From positions 1-21,038 of the forward strand of contig JAFADP010000183.1 of assembly GCA_023424785.1 (NCBI GenBank): a stretch of DNA of 21,038 bases. The letters run 5' to 3'. Origin of the DNA: Bacillota bacterium (GTDB taxonomy: Bacteria > Bacillota > Clostridia > Clostridiales > Clostridiaceae). A program made the position numbers and the translations under genes. The notes beneath the pieces were generated by a model. The model ran no database searches, had not been told where the DNA came from, and was given only the letters and a program-made list of their open reading frames with translations. This document shows positions 13,190 to 19,774 of the stretch, piece by piece. The number at the start of each line of letters is the position of its first letter. Position 1 is the stretch's first letter.

Positions 13190-14695
13190 CTAATCATAGT
13201 CAATTATATCTTCATCTTTATCATAATCAGATTCAACATTATCTTTCTTTGATTTAATCTTATAAATTAAACCTAATATCTGAATAATAATAAGTGGAGT
13301 CATAGCTACCATAGCCACAATACCAAATGCATCTGTTAATATGTTCCTTCCTAAAGATTCACAGGCTCCCATAGTAAAAGGCAATAAAAATGTAGCTGTC
13401 ATTGGACCAGATGCAACACCACCAGAGTCAAATGCAATAGAAGTAAATACTTTAGGTACATAAAAAGATAGAGATAATGAAATTAAATATCCAGGAACTA
13501 AAAACCAATATAAAGAAATGCCAGTAATTAGGCGTATCATAGATAAACCTAATGAAAGAGCCATTCCTATAGAAAGACTATACATCATAGCAGTTTTAGA
13601 AATAGTTCCACCTGTAATTTCTTCTACTTGTTTATTTAATACTATGACAGCAGGCTCGGCTTTAACAATAAAAAATCCAATTATCATTCCAATAGGAACT
13701 AAAATCCAATAATAAGGTAGCTTTGCAATTTCACTTCCAATATAACTTCCAGCAGGCATAAGACCTACATTAATTCCAGTCATAAAAAGAGTTAAACCTA
13801 TGAATGTATAAAATGATCCAACAAATATTTTTATAAGTTGGCATTTTCTAATGGATGAAAATAAAAGCTGAAGAATTAAGAAAAAGACTAATATAGGAAT
13901 AAGTGCAATTAATATCTCTTTTGAGTAAGAAGGAAGTGCTTTACTAAATTCAAGAAATAAATCTCGTGTACTTGCAATACTAGGTATAGTAAGTGGAGTA
14001 TAGTTTATAGATGATGATTTATAAATAATACCTAAAATTAAAACTGATAATATGGGGCCAATAGAACATAAAGCAACTAAACCAAAGCTATCATTTTCAG
14101 AATTATAATCATTACTTAGGGAAGTTAGTCCAACTCCTAGAGATAATATAAAAGGGACAGTAATAGGTCCTGTAGTTACTCCACCAGAATCAAATGCAAC
14201 GGGTAAAAAATTATCTGGAACAAAAATAGATATAATAAATATTAGTGAGTAGAATATAATTAAAAGTTTGGTTAAGCTAAGTTTAAATAGTATTCTAATA
14301 AAAGATATTACTAAAAATAAACCTACTCCAATTGCAACGGTTAAAATTAGAATAAAATTTGGTACAGCTGGAGTTTGCTCTGCTAAAACTTGGAGATCTG
14401 GTTCGGCTATAGTTATAAGAACACCCATAATAAAAAGTGAAATAATAACCATGCTAACTTTTTTGCATTTAGTAATTTGTGTTCCTAAGTGTTGTCCAAT
14501 AGGCATCATTGCTATATCTGCACCTAGACTGAATAGTCCCATTCCTACAATGAGAAGAGCTACTCCAAATAAAAATAACATTAAGGTTTCAATAGGTATA
14601 GGAGTTATTGTAATGCACAGTATGAGAACTATCAATGAAATAGGAATAACAGCATTAAGAGATTCTTTAATTTTAACTCTTAGTTGTTTGTTCAT
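13190..14695 (-). CDS. Tandem DUF1538 multi-pass membrane protein, putative transporter
   Basis: This 501-residue integral membrane protein contains two copies of a DUF1538 unit (about 10-230 and 258-480). Matching motifs in the halves are GLFSLGADIAMMPIGQHLG (53-71) with LFMTGINVGLMPAGSYIG (303-320), an AEP element (98-100 and 347-349), and FDSGGVTTGPIT (168-179) with FDSGGVASGPMT (422-433). The duplicated half-domains with a conserved Asp-Ser-Gly-Gly hairpin suggest an inverted or tandem-repeat transporter fold. No substrate is established to my knowledge. A charged acidic tail (about 481-501) is cytoplasmic-like. It is encoded directly before a PII-like protein. ATG 14695 follows AGGTGGTG. 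A hairpin at 14731-14788 lies just upstream and could attenuate it. Confidence 0.88.
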   Translation of the reverse strand: MNKQLRVKIKESLNAVIPISLIVLILCITITPIPIETLMLFLFGVALLIVGMGLFSLGADIAMMPIGQHLGTQITKCKKVSMVIISLFIMGVLITIAEPDLQVLAEQTPAVPNFILILTVAIGVGLFLVISFIRILFKLSLTKLLIIFYSLIFIISIFVPDNFLPVAFDSGGVTTGPITVPFILSLGVGLTSLSNDYNSENDSFGLVALCSIGPILSVLILGIIYKSSSINYTPLTIPSIASTRDLFLEFSKALPSYSKEILIALIPILVFFLILQLLFSSIRKCQLIKIFVGSFYTFIGLTLFMTGINVGLMPAGSYIGSEIAKLPYYWILVPIGMIIGFFIVKAEPAVIVLNKQVEEITGGTISKTAMMYSLSIGMALSLGLSMIRLITGISLYWFLVPGYLISLSLSFYVPKVFTSIAFDSGGVASGPMTATFLLPFTMGACESLGRNILTDAFGIVAMVAMTPLIIIQILGLIYKIKSKKDNVESDYDKDEDIIDYD

Positions 14696-14724
14696 ATTTC
14701 ACCACCTACCTATTTATATATTAA

Positions 14725-14788
14725 TAAAAAATCTTCACAATACATATTTATGAAAAAAATAACTTTATCATTCATATATTGTGAAGAT
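14725..14788 (-). terminator. Terminator or attenuator between the 51-residue gene and the DUF1538 gene
   Basis: ATCTTCACAATA (14731-14742) pairs with TATTGTGAAGAT (14777-14788) over 12 bp. A further 6 bp (TATGAA 14749-14754 with TTCATA 14771-14776) pair across a one-sided bulge. On the minus strand it is followed by TTTTTATTAA. It ends the small gene and lies 36 bp before the DUF1538 start. Confidence 0.7.
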
Positions 14789-14811
14789 ATATTAATTAAT
14801 ATTAATGTTTA

Positions 14812-14967
14812 TTAAAAACCACGTTTTTTACCTTCAATACCACTTTCATTTATTCCAGGTTCTTCTATGGTTTTGCTGAGACTACTTTTTGCATATTGAT
14901 TTTGTGTTTTAAAACCATTTCTTAAAAAATTTTCTTTTGAATAATCTCGTCTATTATTATTTTGCAT
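14812..14967 (-). CDS. 51-residue hydrophilic protein, candidate small spore protein
   Basis: The minus-strand frame from ATG 14967 to TAA 14812 encodes MQNNNRRDYSKENFLRNGFK and 31 more residues ending KKRGF. It is Asn/Lys/Ser-rich, has no cysteine and no hydrophobic segment, and looks disordered, as minor small acid-soluble spore proteins do. I cannot place it in a named family. TAGGAGGT is 6-7 nt upstream of the start. A sequence matching the forespore sigma-G promoter lies 28 bp upstream and a terminator hairpin follows. This combination supports a real, short, developmentally controlled gene that automatic calling could miss. Confidence 0.65.
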   Translation of the reverse strand: MQNNNRRDYSKENFLRNGFKTQNQYAKSSLSKTIEEPGINESGIEGKKRGF

Positions 14968-14994
14968 AGTTATACCTCCTAAAGTATTTTAAAT

Positions 14995-15023
14995 TAGTAT
15001 GTACTATAAAAATAAAAATATTC
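14995..15023 (-). promoter_or_regulatory. Candidate sigma-G-type promoter
   Basis: On the minus strand GAATA (15023-15019), 17 bp, CATACTA (15001-14995). As I recall the B. subtilis consensus, sigma-G uses GHATR and CATWHTA with a 17-18 bp spacer, and both elements match fully. It drives the 51-residue gene. A TTGACT (15034-15029) is also present but has no -10 at proper spacing. Confidence 0.45.
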
Positions 15024-15047
15024 TGAAAAGTCAATCACTTGTAATAT

Positions 15048-15064
15048 TTGTCATATTATTGTCA
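15048..15064 (+). repeat. Two TTGTCA copies one helical turn apart
   Basis: TTGTCA at 15048-15053 and 15059-15064, 11 bp apart, lie upstream of the gene at 15140. TATAAT occurs at 15076-15081 and 15087-15092, but spacings to the TTGTCA copies are 11 or 22 bp and more, so a normal promoter cannot be assigned. Confidence 0.35.
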
Positions 15065-15139
15065 AGAAAATTTTTTATAATTAATGTATAATAAAAAGTA
15101 ATAAGAATTAAAAATAAAAGGTGAGAAGAGGAATTTAAT

Positions 15140-16087
15140 ATGAAAGAGCTAGTTAAGAATTTATGCAATTCCATAATAAATAATTATAGGAAATCAAGAG
15201 AAGAGTTTAGATTTGATGGAGAATATGTTAATCATTTTTCATCTTTATATTATAGTAATATAAGAAAAGAATTTGATATACAAGCAGTAAAAGAAATTAG
15301 AAAGTATTTCATTAATAATACATCAAGAATATCTTGTTTTAGAGGAGATGTTCTTTATATATTATCATTTTTAATAGCTAATGAAACGGGGAGAGAGATC
15401 ATTATTAAAGATATAATAAAGGTTTATGATGATTTAAAAGAAATAGGATTTGAAGAAAGTAATTATTTAGCATTATCTTCATACATAATAGTTAAGTATT
15501 CTGAAGAGAATAGAAGAAAATATGTAGAAGAAAATATGTATAAATTATTTAATGCTATGAAGAAACAATTTCCTGATATTACAGGAGAGGAAGATTATAT
15601 AGCATTATCTTTATTAGCTATTGAGGGAGTTGGAGAAAAGGAACTTATATATAATATTTCTAGTATATTAGAATATTTTAATAATAATGATATGTTCTCT
15701 AAGAATAGCGTTCAAGGATTAATGATGGCTTTATTAATTAATAAAAATAATATAACTCTTGATAAGATTGAGGAGTTACTATTAGAATTTGAAAATAGGG
15801 ATATGAAAGTAAGTCATCAATTCTTACCACTTATAGGTGTTATATCAGAAGAAAAAAGTGTTAATAATTACTTAGATAAGATAGAGGAAATATCTAAATA
15901 TCTTTGTGAAGAGGAATTTGAATATGAATATTATATGGATAAAAGTTTTAGAGAATTTATATCTATAGCAATAATAGAATTTTCTAGGGAGAAAGAAGTT
16001 AAATATATTAATGAAATTATAGCTATGTGTGTTTATATGTTTTTAAATAGTAAAAATCAAGGTATATTTTGTGAAGTATTAGCTTAA
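15140..16087 (+). CDS. DUF4003-like helical protein
   Basis: The 315-residue product is mostly helical and probably cytosolic. Its pattern resembles the DUF4003 family of Firmicutes: an N-terminal aromatic stretch with YVNHFSSLYYSN, then SCFRGDVLYILSFLIA (about 64-79), DDLKEIGFEESNYLALSSYII, and a later FPDITGEEDYIALSLLAIEG. These look like repeated helical units, possibly metal- or protein-binding, but no function is known. ATG 15140 follows AGAAGAGGA. It ends 14 bp before dinB, so the two are probably one transcript. The family call is from memory and moderate. Confidence 0.7.
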   Translation: MKELVKNLCNSIINNYRKSREEFRFDGEYVNHFSSLYYSNIRKEFDIQAVKEIRKYFINNTSRISCFRGDVLYILSFLIANETGREIIIKDIIKVYDDLKEIGFEESNYLALSSYIIVKYSEENRRKYVEENMYKLFNAMKKQFPDITGEEDYIALSLLAIEGVGEKELIYNISSILEYFNNNDMFSKNSVQGLMMALLINKNNITLDKIEELLLEFENRDMKVSHQFLPLIGVISEEKSVNNYLDKIEEISKYLCEEEFEYEYYMDKSFREFISIAIIEFSREKEVKYINEIIAMCVYMFLNSKNQGIFCEVLA

Positions 16088-16101
16088 AAGTAGTGTTGTT
16101 T

Positions 16102-17148
16102 ATGAATAAAGTTATTTTACATGTAGATATGGATGCATTTTTTGCATCTGTGGAACAGCTAGATAATTCTAGATTAAGGGGCAAGCCAGTAATTGTGGGA
16201 GGTATTGGAGAAAGAGGGGTTGTAAGTACTTGCTCTTATGAAGCAAGAAAGTTTGGTGTACATTCTGCAATGCCAGTCTTTATAGCAAAAGGATTATGTC
16301 CTCAAGGTGTTTTTTTGCCAACAAGGATGTATAGATATAAAGAAATATCAAATAGGATTTTTGATATATTTAAGGAAGTTACACCATTAATAGAACCTCT
16401 TTCTATAGATGAAGCTTTTCTTGATTTAACAGATAGTAGTTTTAAAAGTGGAGAAGAAGCTGCCTTCTATATAAAGAAAAAAGTTAAGAATGATATAGGA
16501 TTAAATTTATCAATAGGAATATCATATAATAAATTTTTAGCTAAACTTGCGTCAGATTGGAATAAACCTAATGGTTTAAAAGTTATAACTAAAGAGATGA
16601 TTCCTAATATTCTATTTCCGTTACCTATTTCTAAAATTTATGGATTAGGAAAGAAATCAGTAAAAAGACTAAATAATATGGGTTTATTCACAGTTAAAGA
16701 TTTATATGATCTTCCTATAGAATTTTTTATTAATTATATGGGAAAACAAGGCGTAGAAATATATGAAAGAATAAGAGGAATAGATAAAAGAGAAGTAAGT
16801 GCATATAGAGAAAGAAAGTCAGTAGGAAAAGAGACTACATTAAAAACAAATACTGATGATAAAGAAGAACTTAAAACTTATCTTAATGTTTTTGCAAAAA
16901 ATATAAGTTTTATATTAAATAATAAGAATATACAAGGAAAAACAGTAACTTTAAAATATAAAACTGAAAGTTTTGAGAATCATACAAGAAGTAAAACATT
17001 AAGCAATTATATATGGAAAGAAGATGAAATATTATCTGTAGCTTATGATTTATTAGAAAATGAAACTTTTAGTGAGAAAATAAGATTAATAGGCATAAGT
17101 ATATCATCTTTTAAGGAAAATGAGATAGAACAGTTAAAATTTATATAG
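16102..17148 (+). CDS. dinB: DNA polymerase IV (Y-family translesion polymerase)
   Basis: This 348-residue polymerase bypasses DNA lesions and makes short low-fidelity patches. The palm metal ligands are Asp9 (HVDMDAFF) and Asp103/Glu104 (SIDEAFLD). Phe14 is in the steric-gate position. STCSYEARKFGVHSAMP is the finger signature. A helix-hairpin-helix region (IYGLGKKSVKRLNNMG) and the little-finger domain follow. The C-terminus EQLKFI fits the QLxLF-type beta-clamp peptide. ATG 16102 is preferred over a GTG at 16093 because it gives the usual start MNKVILHVDMD; the ribosome-binding site is weak (AAAAG). With the upstream stop 14 bp away, translation probably depends on the upstream gene. No LexA box is seen directly before it. 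Confidence 0.95.
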   Translation: MNKVILHVDMDAFFASVEQLDNSRLRGKPVIVGGIGERGVVSTCSYEARKFGVHSAMPVFIAKGLCPQGVFLPTRMYRYKEISNRIFDIFKEVTPLIEPLSIDEAFLDLTDSSFKSGEEAAFYIKKKVKNDIGLNLSIGISYNKFLAKLASDWNKPNGLKVITKEMIPNILFPLPISKIYGLGKKSVKRLNNMGLFTVKDLYDLPIEFFINYMGKQGVEIYERIRGIDKREVSAYRERKSVGKETTLKTNTDDKEELKTYLNVFAKNISFILNNKNIQGKTVTLKYKTESFENHTRSKTLSNYIWKEDEILSVAYDLLENETFSEKIRLIGISISSFKENEIEQLKFI

Positions 17149-17153
17149 TTTAT

Positions 17154-17218
17154 AGTGTGAGTTTTTATTCAAATATGACTTGAAATAAGTACATTTAGAA
17201 ATAAACTCACACTTTTTT
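17154..17218 (+). terminator. Terminator of the DUF4003-dinB unit
   Basis: AGTGTGAGTTT (17154-17164) pairs with AAACTCACACT (17203-17213), followed by TTTTT. The long internal part holds further A/T pairing. It starts 6 bp after the dinB stop. Confidence 0.8.
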
Positions 17219-17285
17219 ATTAAAAATTTTAAATTTGTTATCTAAAATGAACTTTTACGAATATTAATAATAGTAGTAGATTAGT

Positions 17286-17328
17286 AAAAGGAGTAAAAAT
17301 GTTTAATGAAGAAAGAATTAACTCCTAG
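17286..17328 (+). promoter_or_regulatory. Out-of-frame mini-ORF over the start of the Lon-like gene
   Basis: AAAAGGAG (17286-17293) is ideally spaced for ATG 17299, which opens a nine-codon frame (MFNEERINS) ending TAG 17326-17328, across the main start at 17306. It may lower or couple translation of the main frame. Confidence 0.3.
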
Positions 17329-19594
17329 TGAAGTGTTATTTGATGCAAGTTTTGATGAAAAAAATAATAAGTTAGAACTTAAGGATATGCCACAAGTAAA
17401 AGAATTTTATAAAAATCTAAGAAAGTCTATAACTATAGACAAAGAAGGATATAATCTATATTTAATAGATTCTTTTTCAAATGAAAAATTAGATGATATT
17501 GTAAAGTTTATTGAAGGAATTTATAAAGATTTAAAAGCTCCTAAAGATATATGCTATGTTACTTTTATGAATAATAAAAAGCCAGAAGTATTGTTTCTTG
17601 GAAATGGAAGAGGAAAAATTTTAAAAAAATATGTAGAAGACATAAAAGAAAGTTATTTTAATGTGGCAATGGAATTTTATAGAGGTTCATCAGAATCACA
17701 CAAGGACTTGATTATAGAAGAAATTCATCAAAAGAGAACTAACTATATTGAAGAGTTAGTAGAGCTATCTAAAGAGCAGGGCTTTGATGTTAAAGCCACA
17801 AGTGGAGGATTTGCATTTCTTCCTTTAAAGGAAGAGGGAAAAACCATGAGTGAAAAAGAGTATGATCAATTATCAGAAGATAATAAAGAATCTATTATAT
17901 CAAAAGCAGCTTATCTAAAAAAACAAGCAGAAGGTGTATTAGATAAGTTAAGAGATATGGAATTAAGTGCTGTGAAGGAATTGAAAAAATTATATGAAGA
18001 GTTCTTATCAGTTGAGATGGAAATTAAGAAGGATGATTGCTTGCTAGAATTCATAACAGAGGATGATGTATATGAATATCTAGAAAGACTATTTATAGAA
18101 ATAGAAAAAGGTATAGTTAATTGTTATAGTATAAATATGGAAGAAGATGAACAGGAAATAGTAGCGCTAATAAGTAATTTTCAAATAAGTGTATTAGTTG
18201 ATAATACAAACTATCATCATCCAAGAGTTATATATGAAGAGGATCCAAATCCATCAAATTTAATGGGTTCCATAGAGTACGAAAGTCACAATGGAAACTA
18301 TGTTGCAGATATATCTTTAATTACTCCAGGAAGTCTTATATTAGCAAACGAAGGGTGTCTTATAATTAGACTTAATCAGTTAGCAAATAATATTTATAGT
18401 TATTACAATTTAAAAAAGGTTCTTTTAACTGGAAAAGTAAATATAGAAGGCACGAAGAGCTATTTAGATGTACTATCAATAAATGGATTAAAACCTGAAC
18501 CTATAAAAACAAATGTTAAAGTTATATTAATTGGAGATTATATAAATTATTCTTATTTATATAATGAGGATGAAGATTTTAGGAAGTTATTCAAATTGAG
18601 GGCGGAATACCCAAGTGTTATTGATAAGGATTATATAAATAGAGAATCTATAGAAAATTTAATAAAATATATAATGAAAAAAAATAATATAAAAAAAATA
18701 AGTAATGATGCTATTAATGAAATAATAAAATATCTTTCAAGAATAGCTCAAGATAAGAAAAAAATGAGTGTTGATAGTAGTGATATTAATAAGATATTAA
18801 TTTTAGCAAGAAATCAAATGCATGAAAATAATAAAGATGAAATAGGAAAAGAAGAAGTTATAGATGTTTTATATAATAAGGAAAAGATACAATTGGAAAT
18901 GCTATCATCCTATAAAGATAATAAAGTTATAATATCATTATTAGGTAGAAAAATAGGTGTTATTAATGGATTATCTGTTTTAGATACAGGTTGGTGTGCC
19001 TTTGGAAAGCCTATGAGAATAACTTGTATTATCTGTAAAGGTGAAGGAAGAATTATAGATGTTCAAAAAGAAAGTAATTTATCTGGAAGTATACACGAAA
19101 AGTCTATTAATATTCTTAAAGGAGTAATAAGTAATTTAATAAATCCTTACGAAAAACTTCCAGTAGATTTTTATTTGAGTTTTGAACAATCTTATGGAAT
19201 AATAGATGGAGATAGTGCATCAGTAGCAGAATTATTATGTATGCTATCATGTTTAAGTAAAAAAGGCATTAGGCAAGATATAGCCGTTACAGGTTCTATA
19301 AATCAGTTAGGAGAAATACAGCCCATAGGTGGAGTAAATGAAAAGATTGAAGGAATATATAATGTATGGAGGTTAAAAGGAGAGAGTAATGAATTAGGAG
19401 TGTTAATACCTAGTTCTAATAAAGATGAGTTAATTTTAAATTATGAAGTAGAAGAAGCTATTAAAAATAAGACTCTCCATATTTATACTATGGATACATT
19501 AGAAGATGCAATTGAAACTATGATTTTAGATGATGAAGAAACTTTAGAAAACTTTTATTCAGAAGTGAAAAAAGAGATACTAAAGTATAAATAG
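17306..19594 (+). CDS. Lon-like (LonC/AAA_32-type) protease with a degenerate ATPase region
   Basis: This 762-residue protein has a complete C-terminal Lon protease domain: Ser637 in DGDSAS and Lys680 in GGVNEK, at the canonical 43-residue spacing. The rest follows the plan of AAA_32 Lon-like proteases, including PSNLMGSIEYESHNG, DISLITPGSLILAN and the coiled insertion (about 140-235). Two ATPase motifs look lost. GYNLYLIDSFSNEKLDD (48-64) stands where GYN-hydrophobic-GxxGxGK/R is expected, and ANEGCLIIRLNQL stands where ANGGYLILDA is usual. It therefore probably cleaves without ATP, as reported for Meiothermus LonC. It uses ATG 17306, with AAAGGAG 12-13 nt upstream, a long spacing. No signal peptide is visible. 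It ends in a nested hairpin. Confidence 0.85.
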   Translation: MKKELTPSEVLFDASFDEKNNKLELKDMPQVKEFYKNLRKSITIDKEGYNLYLIDSFSNEKLDDIVKFIEGIYKDLKAPKDICYVTFMNNKKPEVLFLGNGRGKILKKYVEDIKESYFNVAMEFYRGSSESHKDLIIEEIHQKRTNYIEELVELSKEQGFDVKATSGGFAFLPLKEEGKTMSEKEYDQLSEDNKESIISKAAYLKKQAEGVLDKLRDMELSAVKELKKLYEEFLSVEMEIKKDDCLLEFITEDDVYEYLERLFIEIEKGIVNCYSINMEEDEQEIVALISNFQISVLVDNTNYHHPRVIYEEDPNPSNLMGSIEYESHNGNYVADISLITPGSLILANEGCLIIRLNQLANNIYSYYNLKKVLLTGKVNIEGTKSYLDVLSINGLKPEPIKTNVKVILIGDYINYSYLYNEDEDFRKLFKLRAEYPSVIDKDYINRESIENLIKYIMKKNNIKKISNDAINEIIKYLSRIAQDKKKMSVDSSDINKILILARNQMHENNKDEIGKEEVIDVLYNKEKIQLEMLSSYKDNKVIISLLGRKIGVINGLSVLDTGWCAFGKPMRITCIICKGEGRIIDVQKESNLSGSIHEKSINILKGVISNLINPYEKLPVDFYLSFEQSYGIIDGDSASVAELLCMLSCLSKKGIRQDIAVTGSINQLGEIQPIGGVNEKIEGIYNVWRLKGESNELGVLIPSSNKDELILNYEVEEAIKNKTLHIYTMDTLEDAIETMILDDEETLENFYSEVKKEILKYK

Positions 19595-19597
19595 ATG

Positions 19598-19697
19598 AAA
19601 AAAACTCTTTATCATAGAGTATGAGTTGTTAAAATGTGAACATATAGAATATGTTCACAATAGCAACTCACACTCCCCTAGCTTAAGAGTCTTTTTT
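19598..19697 (+). terminator. Nested three-stem hairpin and terminator after the Lon-like gene
   Basis: The innermost stem is TGTGAACATAT (19635-19645) with ATATGTTCACA (19649-19659), 11 bp with a 3-nt loop. The middle stem is TGAGTTG (19622-19628) with CAACTCA (19664-19670), extended by GAGT (19617-19620) with ACTC (19672-19675). The outer stem is AAAAAAACTCTT (19598-19609) with AAGAGTCTTTTTT (19685-19697), with one bulge, ending in a T-run. A local alternative, ACTCT (19604-19608) with AGAGT (19616-19620), competes with the outer and middle stems. Confidence 0.75.
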
Positions 19698-19710
19698 ATA
19701 TAAATTTTAT

Positions 19711-19738
19711 TTGACATTTCTTTAAAAAAAATCATAAT
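19711..19738 (+). promoter_or_regulatory. Sigma-A-type promoter of the SEC-C gene
   Basis: TTGACA (19711-19716), 16 bp, CATAAT (19733-19738), 36 bp before the start at 19775. Confidence 0.6.
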
Positions 19739-19774
19739 TAATAATGTTAAAAATTTATTGCGAAGGAGAAGCTA

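Noticed and set aside
13518..14753. Plus-strand frames opposite the DUF1538 gene (64 and 161 codons)
   Set aside because: Antisense shadows caused by the hydrophobic codon bias of the membrane protein; no ribosome-binding site.
19598..19697. Known riboswitch at the nested hairpin
   Set aside because: None of the conserved cores that I know (SAM, TPP, FMN, lysine, glycine, cobalamin, purine, T-box) is present.
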